Shown one piece after another: positions 40,609-50,213 of a DNA stretch of 64,000 nucleotides. How positions within the stretch are numbered: the stretch's first letter is position 1; each line of letters begins with the position of its first letter. The stretch covers positions 124,001 through 188,000 of the forward strand of contig NZ_JAQSLK010000002.1 in NCBI RefSeq assembly GCF_028649595.1. The letters run 5' to 3'. The DNA is from Campylobacter magnus (GTDB lineage Bacteria; Campylobacterota; Campylobacteria; Campylobacterales; Campylobacteraceae). The notes under the pieces are model-generated. The model was not told the DNA's origin. It did no database searches and was given only the letters and a program-made list of their open reading frames with translations. The translations under genes and the position numbers were made by a program.

Positions 40609-42000
40609 ATGAGTTTTACAAACAACCTAGTTTTTTTATTGATTTTAATCTTTTTTGCGCTTTTTTACACGGTTTTTAATGAAAAACTTTTTAGCTTTAA
40701 TATCAAATATCCAAGAGTAAAAGATTATTTTATAGCACTTTATTCTGCGCTTTTTTATGCGTTGTGGTATCCACCAGCTATTGCTTTGTTAATTTATTAT
40801 GCTGTTATTTCAGCGTTTGCTAAGATACTTTGTAGTGATAAAAAAAGCAAGGTTAAACTTTGGATTTTTATACTTTTATCTCTTACTCCACTGCTATTTT
40901 TTAAGTATTTTGATTATTTTCTTGGTGTTTTTGGACTAGATGATTATATTTTAGGGCTTGTTTTGCCATTAGGTCTTAGCTTTTATGCTTTTAGCGTTAT
41001 TGGGTATTTTGTGGATTTGTATCAAGATCGTACCAAACCTTTTGAAAACTTCTTAGAGTGCTTGCTTTTCGTGGCTTTTTGGCCACATTTGGCAAGCGGT
41101 CCTATACTTAGAGCAAAGCAAATTTTTGCAAATATTTTAGAGCCACAAAAGCTTACTTTACATTACTTTACTTTGGCTATGATTTTGATTAGTTCCGGGC
41201 TTGTTAAAAAGCTTTTGATAGCTGATAATATCGGTGCTTATGTGAATTGGAATATAGACTTTGGCATTGGAAATATGAGTACTTTGGAGGCTTGGGCTAC
41301 GATTTTAGGCTTTAGCGCGCAGATTTATGCTGATTTTAGTGGATATAGCGATATGGCTATTGGTTTTGCGCTGCTTATGGGATTTAGGCTAAAAGCGAAT
41401 TTCAACTATCCTTATCTTGCTTGTTCGCTCACTGAGTTTTGGCATAGGTGGCATATATCGCTTTCTACTTGGTTTAGGGATTATCTTTATATCCCGCTTG
41501 GTGGTTCTAGAGTTGGCAAATCGAAAAGCTGCTTTAATATTTTTGTAGTGTTTGTGCTAAGTGGTGTGTGGCATGGTGCTGGGCTTGGATTTGCTGTTTG
41601 GGGTGCGTTGCATGGTATTGTGATAATTTTTGAGAAATTATTTTTCAAATCTTATATGAGAATACCAAGGCTGTTTCGTTGGCTTATTACGATGATAGTT
41701 GTGGCTGTGGCTTGGGCATTTTTTAGGTTGGATTTTTCTCTTGCTTGTGAGCTAGTTGCAAAGATGTTTGGCTTTTTATCAAAAGATTTTAATACACTTT
41801 CGCCTTATTATGTTTTTGTGATTTTTGCTCTGCTTAGTTTTGTGGTGCTTGATCATATTTTTAGATTTTATAAGGTAGATGATGAAGGAAATGTGGTGAT
41901 CAATAAGTCATTTGCTAGTGTTTTTGTGCTAGCAGTATTGCTTTATTTTGCACTAAACTTTTCTGGTTCGCCACTGCCATTTATTTATTTTGATTTTTAG
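40609..42000 (+). CDS. MBOAT-family membrane O-acyltransferase (AlgI/PatA-like)
   Basis: A multi-spanning enzyme that moves acyl groups across the inner membrane for O-acetylation of polysaccharide or peptidoglycan. The conserved region LTEFWHRWHISLSTWFRDYLY and, later, GVWHGAGLGF with the catalytic His are present, with about ten hydrophobic helices. ATG at 40609 has AAGAGAG 8 bp upstream; the ATG at 40570 has nothing similar. The next gene, 9 bp on, encodes the probable periplasmic transferase. Substrate cannot be told. Confidence 0.88.
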   Translation: MSFTNNLVFLLILIFFALFYTVFNEKLFSFNIKYPRVKDYFIALYSALFYALWYPPAIALLIYYAVISAFAKILCSDKKSKVKLWIFILLSLTPLLFFKYFDYFLGVFGLDDYILGLVLPLGLSFYAFSVIGYFVDLYQDRTKPFENFLECLLFVAFWPHLASGPILRAKQIFANILEPQKLTLHYFTLAMILISSGLVKKLLIADNIGAYVNWNIDFGIGNMSTLEAWATILGFSAQIYADFSGYSDMAIGFALLMGFRLKANFNYPYLACSLTEFWHRWHISLSTWFRDYLYIPLGGSRVGKSKSCFNIFVVFVLSGVWHGAGLGFAVWGALHGIVIIFEKLFFKSYMRIPRLFRWLITMIVVAVAWAFFRLDFSLACELVAKMFGFLSKDFNTLSPYYVFVIFALLSFVVLDHIFRFYKVDDEGNVVINKSFASVFVLAVLLYFALNFSGSPLPFIYFDF

Positions 42001-42009
42001 GAAGCAGTG

Positions 42010-43425
42010 ATGAGAAAGAGAGTTTTATTATTAGCTGGATTTAGCATTGCTTTTGTTAGTGCGGTGTTTATAATATTTTTTAAACGCTTTTTTGTGGGTG
42101 CTGATGAGCTAATGCCAGGGCGAAATACGCTTGTAGCTAGTGCTATTTTGCTAGGTTTAGCTGTAATTTTGCTATATTTTATTTTTGCGCCTAGAGCTGA
42201 TATAAAGGGCAGTGAAAATAGGGTATTTCGTTTAAACTGGGCAAATCCATTTAGTTTATCTCTTGCTTTGCTAGTGCTTGGACTTAGTGCTTTTGCAGGC
42301 TTAATAAATCAAAAAATCATAGCAAAAAAAGTGCAAGAAACTAGTTTTACTGGTATAAAAGAAGAAGTGGTAGTTGGAGATAAAATCTTAAATCCTTTTT
42401 GGGACGAGTATGAAAAAATAGCTAGCGATTATGGCCTTAGCATTGAGCAGCTAAAATATGTTAGCAAAAATAGAATGCCAAATTTTAAAAATAATGCACT
42501 TTTTAAAGATGAGCCAAAGAGTGTAGATGTATTGGTAATCGGCGATAGCTCTATTAGCTGGAGTGCTATACATAGTATCACAGAGCAGTTTGTAAAAGAT
42601 AAAAAAATAAGATTTTTTGCTTATGAGAGTTTGCCTCTAAATCCTCGCACAGCAAAGATGTTTAAAATCATAGCAAACTACTATTTAAAAGATGATGCGA
42701 TTATAATATTTTCAAATAATTTTGCAATAACAAGAGACTATAAAATAAATGAGATTACCATGCATAGTGAACTAGAAAAGTTTATTTTAAATGAAGAGTT
42801 TAAGAATATAAAAACATCTCTAGATAGTAATGAAACAGCACTACTGGGTAATGAAACAAAGCAAAAGAGCTGGGCCAAGACTAGCAAGCCTATAAACGAA
42901 CTTATCTCTGAGTATTTGGGCGAGCATGGATTTTCTCTTATTTCACCGCAGTTTTATACTGCTTTTTTTGAAAAATACATAAATAAAGAGTGGTTTGATA
43001 TAAAAACTAGAAATAGTGGTGGATATTTTATTGATTTTAATGATGGCGTTAGCGTAACACAACACCTACCAAAGTATTATATAGCAATACCTACACCAAA
43101 ACTAAAAGAAATAGATATAGGAATAACCGACTCTCAGATTAAAAATGTAAAAGAAAAACTTGAAGCTATAAATAAAATCAGCCCACACAAAAAGGTGTTT
43201 TTACTAAATCCTTTTACTAGCAATGGTGAATATTTGATTGATTATACTTTTTATAAGACCTTTTACGAACCACTTGGCTTTGATATTATGAATCTTGGAG
43301 AAGACTTAGGGGCTTACCCAAAAATGCAACTTGAAGGTAGTTATCATGCAGCAAACTCAGGTTCTTTTGTAAAAAGTATAGTTTTTGGTAAGAAGCTACA
43401 AGAATATTTAAATAAGCAAAGATAA
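42010..43425 (+). CDS. SGNH-hydrolase-like partner of the MBOAT protein
   Basis: About 471 residues. Three N-terminal hydrophobic helices, then a periplasmic domain with VIGDSSISWS near residue 178 (the GDS box with nucleophilic Ser) and SYHAANSGS near 450, a possible catalytic His. AlgX, PatB and DltD-type partners of MBOAT proteins have this fold. The start ATG at 42010 follows GAAGCAG. The gene is separated from its neighbour by a run of GAATTC palindromes. Confidence 0.65.
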   Translation: MRKRVLLLAGFSIAFVSAVFIIFFKRFFVGADELMPGRNTLVASAILLGLAVILLYFIFAPRADIKGSENRVFRLNWANPFSLSLALLVLGLSAFAGLINQKIIAKKVQETSFTGIKEEVVVGDKILNPFWDEYEKIASDYGLSIEQLKYVSKNRMPNFKNNALFKDEPKSVDVLVIGDSSISWSAIHSITEQFVKDKKIRFFAYESLPLNPRTAKMFKIIANYYLKDDAIIIFSNNFAITRDYKINEITMHSELEKFILNEEFKNIKTSLDSNETALLGNETKQKSWAKTSKPINELISEYLGEHGFSLISPQFYTAFFEKYINKEWFDIKTRNSGGYFIDFNDGVSVTQHLPKYYIAIPTPKLKEIDIGITDSQIKNVKEKLEAINKISPHKKVFLLNPFTSNGEYLIDYTFYKTFYEPLGFDIMNLGEDLGAYPKMQLEGSYHAANSGSFVKSIVFGKKLQEYLNKQR

Positions 43426-43488
43426 GGGAATTCTAGAGTTTTTATCTAGAATTCCCTACAATATTTTCTAGAATTCCCTAGAAAATAT
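43426..43488. repeat. GGAATTCTAGAATTCC-type palindromes between convergent genes
   Basis: Two or three copies of the genome's palindrome (GGGAATTCTAGA, TCTAGAATTCCCTA) close the gap and could form a bidirectional terminator. Confidence 0.75.
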
Positions 43489-43980
43489 TTATTTTAACAT
43501 TGCGTTAAGTAGTTCGTGTTCTTTTAGCTTGTTTGCTTTAGCAAAGTCTTTTATGCTGATGTTAGTAGGCGCATTTATACCCTTGCTAGCTAGAAATTCA
43601 GCAAAACCAGCTTTATTTCCGCCCAGTGCGTCCATAGCGGTATTTACATCCATCATAACTAGTTTTTCGTAGGCTAGACCTTTTTTCCACATTGCTGCGG
43701 CGTCTTTTGGCATAGTGGTGCTATATACCCACGCGCCTAGCACTATCACCACTGGTAGGATAATAGCAGCTGTTTTTGCGCCCTTAAAATACCCTAGAAA
43801 TCCACGCCAGTTTGCTACTATGTGAACAAGAGTGGCTATTACCATCACAAGCCCTATCCACTGGTGCGCTGTTTTGATAAATCCAGCCCTAATGCCAAAA
43901 AACAGCCCCACGCCAGATAGAGCAATTAGCGCAAAGGTGATTATAGTAGCACTCGTGCCAAAAAGTCTAATGTTTTTCAT
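43489..43980 (-). CDS. DUF4405 membrane protein
   Basis: 163 residues with four hydrophobic helices in the first 90 (LFGTSATIITFALIALSGVG; TAHQWIGLVMVIATLVHIVA, split). His residues at the helix ends suggest a small b-type cytochrome-like fold, as in DUF4405 proteins. The C-terminal 70 residues are soluble and carry a helical repeat (KGINAPTNISIKDFAKANKL). The role is not known. Confidence 0.75.
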   Translation of the reverse strand: MKNIRLFGTSATIITFALIALSGVGLFFGIRAGFIKTAHQWIGLVMVIATLVHIVANWRGFLGYFKGAKTAAIILPVVIVLGAWVYSTTMPKDAAAMWKKGLAYEKLVMMDVNTAMDALGGNKAGFAEFLASKGINAPTNISIKDFAKANKLKEHELLNAMLK

Positions 43981-44057
43981 TTTTTATCCTTTTTAAAAAA
44001 TTTGTGAAAGTCTAAGCAAAATAGGTTAAAAAATGGTTAATATAAGACATTTTTAGC

Positions 44058-44063
44058 TATAAT
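44058..44063 (+). promoter_or_regulatory. -10 element (TATAAT) of argG
   Basis: AGCTATAATGG lies 30 bp before the argG ATG, followed by AAAAAGGAGC. Confidence 0.65.
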
Positions 44064-44092
44064 GGCGAAATTTTTACCAAAAAGGAGCAAAA

Positions 44093-45310
44093 ATGGCAGA
44101 GATAAAAAAAGTAGTCCTTGCATATAGCGGTGGACTTGATACTAGCATTATTTTAAAATGGCTTGGCGATACTTACGGCTGTGAAGTGGTGACATTTACA
44201 GCTGATATCGGGCAAGGCGAAGAGCTTGACCCTGCTCGTAAAAAAGCCCTAAGCCTTGGCATAAAAGAAGAAAATATCTTTATTCGCGACCTTAGAGAAG
44301 AGTTTGTGCGTGATTTTGTATTTCCTATGTTTAGGGCAAATGCGATTTATGAAGGCGAGTATTTACTAGGCACATCTATCGCTCGCCCACTAATCGCAAA
44401 GCACCTAATAGACATAGCCGCTGCTACAAAAGCAGATGCTATTAGCCACGGCGCAACAGGAAAAGGTAACGACCAAGTGCGCTTTGAAATCGGCGCATAC
44501 GCACTAAATCCAAACATCAAAGTAATCGCTCCATGGCGTGAGTGGGATCTAAATAGTCGTGAAAAACTGCTAGCGTATGCTGAAAAAAACGGCATTGACA
44601 TAGCTAAAAAACCTGGCAAATCGCCATACTCAATGGATGCAAACTTGCTTCACATCTCATACGAGGGCCTTGTGCTTGAAGATCCGGCTGCTAGACCACA
44701 AGATGACATGTGGAGATGGAGCCTAAGCCCACAAGATGCGCCAAATGAAGTAACTACAATAGAAATAGAGTATAAAAACGGCGATCCAGTAGCACTAAAT
44801 GGCAAAGCTCTAAAACCACATGAAATGTTAAGCGCTCTAAATGAACTGGGCGCAAAAAACGGTATAGGCAGGCTAGATATCGTAGAAAACCGCTATGTAG
44901 GTATGAAAAGCCGCGGCTGCTATGAGACCCCAGGCGGCACTATTATGCTAAAAGCTCATAGAGCAATAGAGAGCATAACGCTTGATAGAGAAGCAGTTCA
45001 TCTAAAAGACGAGCTAATGCCACGCTACGCAAAGCTAATCTACAATGGCTACTGGTATAGCCCAGAGCGACTAATGCTACAAGCTGCTATAAACGAGAGC
45101 CAAAAATACGCAAACGGCAAGGTGCGCTTAGAGCTTTATAAAGGTAATGTAACAGTAATTGGCAGAGAGAGTGCAAATGATAGCTTATTTAACGCAGCTT
45201 ACAGCACCTTTGAAGAAGACAGCGTGTATGATCAAAAAGACGCAAATGGGTTTATTAAGTTAAATGCTTTGAGATTTATAATAGGTGGTAAAGCTGGACG
45301 CAAATACTGA
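44093..45310 (+). CDS. argG: Argininosuccinate synthase
   Basis: 405 residues. It joins citrulline and aspartate using ATP in arginine synthesis. The N-terminal PP-loop ([15 protein letters not shown], about 10-24) and the conserved [13 protein letters not shown] and [15 protein letters not shown] segments are present, and the length is standard. A single gene with its own promoter, with argB elsewhere in the window. Confidence 0.98.
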   Translation: MAEIKKVVLAYSGGLDTSIILKWLGDTYGCEVVTFTADIGQGEELDPARKKALSLGIKEENIFIRDLREEFVRDFVFPMFRANAIYEGEYLLGTSIARPLIAKHLIDIAAATKADAISHGATGKGNDQVRFEIGAYALNPNIKVIAPWREWDLNSREKLLAYAEKNGIDIAKKPGKSPYSMDANLLHISYEGLVLEDPAARPQDDMWRWSLSPQDAPNEVTTIEIEYKNGDPVALNGKALKPHEMLSALNELGAKNGIGRLDIVENRYVGMKSRGCYETPGGTIMLKAHRAIESITLDREAVHLKDELMPRYAKLIYNGYWYSPERLMLQAAINESQKYANGKVRLELYKGNVTVIGRESANDSLFNAAYSTFEEDSVYDQKDANGFIKLNALRFIIGGKAGRKY

Positions 45311-45348
45311 TTTTTTAAGCAAATTGTTATTAGTGACGGATTGCGAAT

Positions 45349-45414
45349 AAAGCCTTTTTGCGCCTGCCCCAGATGAATTTATATTCTATCCCTGCGCAAG
45401 CGCAAAAAGCCTTT
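45349..45414. terminator. Long-stem inverted repeat after argG
   Basis: AAAGCCTTTTTGCGC and GCGCAAAAAGCCTTT, 36-nt loop. A likely terminator or repeat-derived element. The rest of the gap up to xerH holds GAATTC palindromes. Confidence 0.6.
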
Positions 45415-45562
45415 AATCACACTACGCCTATTCTAAAATTTGCCACTTTATTTGGTAGGGAATTCTAGAATTTTTATATTCTAAAATTTGCTCACTTTAT
45501 GGATAGAAAATTCTAGAATTCTCTAGAATTCCTAGATTAAAATTAAAACAAAGTTATAGTCA

Positions 45563-46636
45563 ATGAAATATCCTCTAGATTGTAAAAAGAACTTTAAAGA
45601 AAGTATGTTATTTTGGCTTACGAAGTTTGTAAAATACAAGCTTACAAGCCTTTCAAACAAAGAGCTAAAAGACCCAGCTGTGCTAGCTAGCGTAAATCTT
45701 GCGCTTACAAAAGGCGTAGAAAATATAGCAGAGCTTGACGCCCTTGTAAAAAAGGCTAGAAACGCAGGGCTTGGTGGGGCTAGTACTTATTTTAATCCAC
45801 TTAAAAAAATATATGAGATTTTAGAGTTTTACGAGCTAAAGAGCCTAGCGCAGATTGATGAAGAGCTACTTAGCGAGGTGCTAGCAAGTGCGACTGGGGC
45901 TTTGAGCGATGCTAGTAAAAAGAACTTTCGCATAGCTACAATTAACTTTTTTAAATTCCTTGATGCCCAAAACGAAGAAGAGGGCAAAGCGCATAATTTT
46001 AATATAGAGCTAAAAAACTGGGGTGGAATCACAGGCAAAAAGGGTGTAAAACTGCCTGAGTACATGAGCGAAGAAGAAGTTAGCAGATTTTTAACCGCTC
46101 TTGATGAGAGTAATTTTCGCATAAATACAGCCCGCAACCAGCTAATCATAAAAATAATAATTTTTACTGGCATCCGTGTAAGTGAGGCCTTAGCACTTAA
46201 ACGCCGTGATATCAGTGCTGAGGGTGATCTTTTCGTGCTTAGAATCCGTGGAAAGGGCAATAAATACAGGGTAGTAATGATAAAACGCCACCTAATAGAA
46301 GAGCTGCTAAACCGCCTGCCTACAAATATGCTAAGCGATCAAGGACTGCTCTTTACAAACCGAGATGGTAAGGCTCTAACGCAGGCTTATGTAAGTCGCA
46401 TGGTGGAGCAAATTCTCTTTAAGGCTGGCATAAGAAAGCAAAAAAATGGCGCTCATATGCTGCGCCACACCTTTGCAACTATGCTTTATCAAAAGCAAAA
46501 AGACCTTGTGCTAGTCCAAGAAGCCTTGGGTCATGCTAGCTTAGATACCTCTCGCATTTACACGCACTTTGATAATGGCAAACTGCGCCTAGCAGCCAAG
46601 GTTGCAGAAGAGCTAAACGAAAACGCAGGCAGCTAA
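45563..46636 (+). CDS. xerH: Tyrosine recombinase XerH
   Basis: 357 residues. The single Xer of epsilon-proteobacteria resolves chromosome dimers at a dif-type site. Catalytic residues are visible: Arg in FTGIRVSEALAL near 213, HMLRHTFATML near 313, GHASLDTSRIYTH with the Tyr near 341. Chromosomal housekeeping type, so not the element's integrase by itself, although elements may use it. Confidence 0.93.
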   Translation: MKYPLDCKKNFKESMLFWLTKFVKYKLTSLSNKELKDPAVLASVNLALTKGVENIAELDALVKKARNAGLGGASTYFNPLKKIYEILEFYELKSLAQIDEELLSEVLASATGALSDASKKNFRIATINFFKFLDAQNEEEGKAHNFNIELKNWGGITGKKGVKLPEYMSEEEVSRFLTALDESNFRINTARNQLIIKIIIFTGIRVSEALALKRRDISAEGDLFVLRIRGKGNKYRVVMIKRHLIEELLNRLPTNMLSDQGLLFTNRDGKALTQAYVSRMVEQILFKAGIRKQKNGAHMLRHTFATMLYQKQKDLVLVQEALGHASLDTSRIYTHFDNGKLRLAAKVAEELNENAGS

Positions 46637-46646
46637 AAGGAATAAA

Positions 46647-47651
46647 ATGAAAAAAATTATTTTGATTTTGGGCGTAGTTTGTGCGCTTTTTAGCACAACA
46701 CTGTTTGGCGCAAATAGCGTGCTTAAAGAGCTTGATTTGGATCTAAAAAGCCTTTATAATGAGAGCACAAATCTAAAAGATCAAAACGCCTCAAAGCTTG
46801 AACTAAAGAGCACAAAAGCAAGTAGGGCTGCTGATATAACAGCTGCTTTAAAAGACAAGCAAAGCAGCAGGGCAGCAGAGCAAAAAACAGCCAAAAATAT
46901 AGAGGCTAGCGCAGAGCAGAATTTAACTGCGCAAATCACGCCAGATGAGAGGCTAAAAAGCAAAATCCGCATGCTGATTATGAGCGATTTTGATAAAAGC
47001 TCAAAGGCTGGAATTGTGCTAGTAAAGGATGCAAACACTAGTGCTAGCGCAAAGGCAAGTGGCTTTAAAGTGGTGTTTGAAAGTAGCGCAAGTAGCGCCG
47101 ATCTGCTGCTATCAAAGAGCGATCTAGTCCTAGTAAATGCTGGGCTTGATACTGCCTTTGCGGCTGCTAGCTTGCGCATAAATAATAACGCAGGTCTGCC
47201 AACAGCCTTTAAGCTAGATTTTAGCAGCGATACAAAGAAGTTTCGCAGGCTGCTAGATACTTATAGAGGCGCGGTGGCTGCTAGGTCTGTTAGGATTTTT
47301 ATGCTTGGTGATGGCGAGATAAAAAGCATGGATGAAAGCGCACCAGCAAGCCTTTCAAGCCACGCAATAGGTGGGCTTATTAGAGCTAAACTTCATTTTG
47401 GAGGGCTTATTATCAGCGCTGATTTAAGCAAGATTTCAGGATATAGCACAGAGCAAAAAGTAAATGCATTTTTAGGCGCAGGTGGCGATATAATGTATTT
47501 TAGCGATAGCGCAGAGGCTAGTAGGGCAGCCAATATTTTGCTAAAAGCCACGCAAAATGGCAGCATTTCAAATGCTAGAATTAACAAAAGTTTTGAGAGA
47601 GTGGGCGAGGTTTTTAATATAAAAGAAAGCAAGCCTAATTTGCCTTTTTAG
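46647..47651 (+). CDS. Uncharacterised exported protein (334 residues)
   Basis: A signal peptide (KKIILILGVVCALFSTTLFGA) and a Lys/Ser/Ala-rich linker precede a domain from about 110 with LKSKIRMLIMSDFDKSSKAG and VLVNAGLDTAFAAA. The layout suggests glycoside-hydrolase-3-like or other TIM-barrel ends, but no motif is firm. Follows xerH by 10 bp with AAAGGAA, so probably co-transcribed. Confidence 0.6.
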   Translation: MKKIILILGVVCALFSTTLFGANSVLKELDLDLKSLYNESTNLKDQNASKLELKSTKASRAADITAALKDKQSSRAAEQKTAKNIEASAEQNLTAQITPDERLKSKIRMLIMSDFDKSSKAGIVLVKDANTSASAKASGFKVVFESSASSADLLLSKSDLVLVNAGLDTAFAAASLRINNNAGLPTAFKLDFSSDTKKFRRLLDTYRGAVAARSVRIFMLGDGEIKSMDESAPASLSSHAIGGLIRAKLHFGGLIISADLSKISGYSTEQKVNAFLGAGGDIMYFSDSAEASRAANILLKATQNGSISNARINKSFERVGEVFNIKESKPNLPF

Positions 47652-48224
47652 CGTTTTTAGCATTGTAAATCTAGAATTCTTAACCTAGAATTCTAGATTT
47701 TCTAGCGTAATTTTCTTAGGAATTTTAGATTTAACATTTTAGCTTGTGGGAATTCTAGAATTCCCTACTATGTCATCCCCCAGCTTGATCCGAGGATCTC
47801 TATATGGAATTCTAGAATTCTTTGTAATGTCATCCACCGATCAAGTCAGGGGATGACACAAGGCTTGGGAATTCTAGAATTCCTAGGGCTAAATTCTAGA
47901 ATTCCTAACCTAGAATTCCTAGGTAAAATTTTCTTAAAAATACCCCATAACCCCAAAAAACATCTAGAATTCCCTAGCAAAATAGTAATTCTACTGCGCC
48001 CAATAAAGCTAAACTCACGCAAGATGAGTTGCCTCGTTTAGAATTCCTAGCGTAATTTTCTTAGGAATTCTAGAATTCCCTACTATGTCATTCTCGGGGT
48101 TAACCCGAGGATCTCTATATGGAATTCTAGATTATTTGTGATGAGATCCCCTGATCAAGTCGTGGGATGAATTCTAGAATTCCTATGCTAAAACTAGAAT
48201 TCCTAACTTAGAATTCTAGAATTC
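47652..48224. repeat. Repeat-filled intergenic region
   Basis: 573 bp without a gene. It contains at least ten full or partial GGAATTCTAGAATTCC palindromes. A composite 88-bp element (47771-47858) has ends TGTCATCCCC/GGGGATGACA and GAGGATCTCTATATGGAATTC in its left half; a second, divergent copy starts at 48086 (TGTCATTCTCGGGG). The palindrome lies within the composite. Confidence 0.85.
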
Positions 48225-49016
48225 CTAGAAAAACTGCGCTACAAAACCTCTATCAAATCCAGCTAAGTCTTTGTAAAACTCGCATTTTGCGCCGTGTTTG
48301 CTTAAAGCCTTTTGCATAGAGTTTTTTTGATCATAGCCCATTTCACAAAGCAGATATTGCGTCCTGCCCACGCTTTGTTCTACCAAGCGTTTTAAAATCT
48401 CATCGCCTCTAACCCCGCCAAAAAGAGCCAAGCTAGGCTCAGCCCTAAGCCAAATATCAAGCTTATAATCATTTGCTATATAAGGTGGATTTGAGACGAT
48501 TATATCAGCTTTTGGCGGCAGTTTATCAAGCAAGTCTCCGCACAAAAACTCTATATTTTCTGCGCCTAGTTTTTTAGCATTTTGCTTAGCGATTTTAAGC
48601 GCAGCAGGGCTGATGTCGCTTGCGTAGATTTTAGCTTTTTTTAGAGCAAGTGCTAGACTAATAGCAATTATGCCACTACCTGTGCAAATATCAAAAATCA
48701 CAGGTTCATTAAAGTTTTTAGATATTTCAAGGCATTTTAGCACTAAAATCTCAGTTTCATCCCTTGGGATAAGCACAGCAGGGCTAACATCAAACTCTCT
48801 CCCCATAAAGCTTGCTCGCCCAAAAATATACTCTAGCGGCACCCCAGAGCTAAAAAGCGAGCAAATCTGCAAAAAGCATCTCTCTTGTTCTGCGCTTAGG
48901 CTATCATTAGCTAGCAAAAAAAGCTTCTCAAAAGAACAGCCCAAAAGCTCGCAAAGAATGCGCCTAAGAACAGCACTGCTAAGCCCTGCGTGCCTGAGAG
49001 CCTCAGAGATTTTCAA
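48225..49016 (-). CDS. prmC: Peptide chain release factor N5-glutamine methyltransferase
   Basis: 263 residues. It methylates the GGQ glutamine of release factors. FDICTGSGIIAISLAL (motif I), SNPPYIAND near 173 and the N-terminal helical domain are in place. It overlaps the M48 protease gene by 14 nt. Confidence 0.95.
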   Translation of the reverse strand: MKISEALRHAGLSSAVLRRILCELLGCSFEKLFLLANDSLSAEQERCFLQICSLFSSGVPLEYIFGRASFMGREFDVSPAVLIPRDETEILVLKCLEISKNFNEPVIFDICTGSGIIAISLALALKKAKIYASDISPAALKIAKQNAKKLGAENIEFLCGDLLDKLPPKADIIVSNPPYIANDYKLDIWLRAEPSLALFGGVRGDEILKRLVEQSVGRTQYLLCEMGYDQKNSMQKALSKHGAKCEFYKDLAGFDRGFVAQFF

Positions 49017-50211
49017 GTGCGCTTATCCTCTCTTTAAGGCTTGGGTGGCTGTGATAAATAGCGCTGTATAGTGGATGAGAGAGCGGAAAAGCTTTATTTT
49101 CACTGCCTAGCTTTTTTAGAGCGTTTATTATGTCGGCTTTGGTTGAGTTTTTTGCAGCAAAGCTATCAGCCCCAAACTCATGTGAGCGCGAAAATGCACT
49201 CATTACAGGCATAAAAATAGCCCCCAGTACAGGCGAGAAAAGCATGAAAAACACAAGCAATGCAAGAGAGCTAGAACCAAGGCCAAGGACGCCATACACA
49301 CTAGCATCTAATGCCCCCAAAATTCCAAAAAACACAAAAAGCATAACGCCCATAAAAACTATGTTTTTAATAATATCTTTGTGCTTAAAATGCCCTAGTT
49401 CGTGAGCTAGAACAGCGATTATCTCAGCTTGGCTTAGTTTGTTAATTAGCGTATCAAAAAGCACAACTCGCTTCGAGGCCCCAAGTCCGCCAAAATACGC
49501 ATTTAAGCGGTTATCACGCTTGCTAGCATCCATGATAAAAACACCACTGCTTTTAAACCCACAAGAATCTAGCAAACTCTCAATGCTAGCTTTTAGCTCG
49601 CTATTTTCTAATGGTTTAGTTTTGTTAAAAATAGGCGCAATTATCGTAGGATAAATGAGATTTGCAAGCAAGATTATCCCAAAGGCCAAAGCCCACGCCC
49701 ACAGCCACCAAAATGGCCCAAGAAAATCATAACAAAGCATAAAAAGCCCAGCTCCAAGCGCAGCAAAAATAGCCACAAGCACAAGCTTTTTTATAAAATC
49801 GCTGATAAAAAGCGGGGCTGTTATATTGCTAAATCCTAGTTTTTTATCTAGCACAAACTTTTCGTATATTTCAAGTGGCAATGAAAGCAGCTCTGAGAGA
49901 GCTAAAAATAGTGAAAAATAAAGCATTTGCGCTAAAATTCCACTCAAATCAACACTAGTCTCAAAGAGCTGTCTTAATGCCCCAAGTCCCCAAAATAGCC
50001 AAAAAACAAGTAGCAAAAAAGCATAACAAAGCGAAAAAAGCTTAAATTTTAGCTTTGCTATGCTAGCATTTGCGCTAGCTATAAACTGCTGTTTGCTTAA
50101 AATCACAGCCTCCCCGCTCATACGCTTTTTTATAAAACCAAGCTCAAGGCCGTGTAAAACTAGCTCTAAGAGCGTATAAATGGCATAAATTCCTACTAAA
50201 ATCTCTAACAT
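49003..50211 (-). CDS. M48-family membrane metalloprotease (Ste24-like)
   Basis: 402 residues with seven or so hydrophobic helices and the zinc motif AHELGHFKH near residue 268; EFGADSFAA near 344 gives the third ligand. Closest in layout to CAAX-type prenyl proteases, whose bacterial role is membrane protein quality control. Starts 2 bp after the transporter gene ends. Confidence 0.92.
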   Translation of the reverse strand: MLEILVGIYAIYTLLELVLHGLELGFIKKRMSGEAVILSKQQFIASANASIAKLKFKLFSLCYAFLLLVFWLFWGLGALRQLFETSVDLSGILAQMLYFSLFLALSELLSLPLEIYEKFVLDKKLGFSNITAPLFISDFIKKLVLVAIFAALGAGLFMLCYDFLGPFWWLWAWALAFGIILLANLIYPTIIAPIFNKTKPLENSELKASIESLLDSCGFKSSGVFIMDASKRDNRLNAYFGGLGASKRVVLFDTLINKLSQAEIIAVLAHELGHFKHKDIIKNIVFMGVMLFVFFGILGALDASVYGVLGLGSSSLALLVFFMLFSPVLGAIFMPVMSAFSRSHEFGADSFAAKNSTKADIINALKKLGSENKAFPLSHPLYSAIYHSHPSLKERISALENL

Positions 50212-50213
50212 CT

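Noticed and set aside
45563-46636. XerH as the integrase of the conjugative element
   Set aside because: It lies 5 kb outside the probable element end, next to argG, and is the standard chromosomal Xer of this group.
46781-47179. 132-residue frame antisense to the exported protein gene
   Set aside because: Alanine/serine/leucine-rich composition comes from reading the opposite strand of a biased gene, and it has no start signals.
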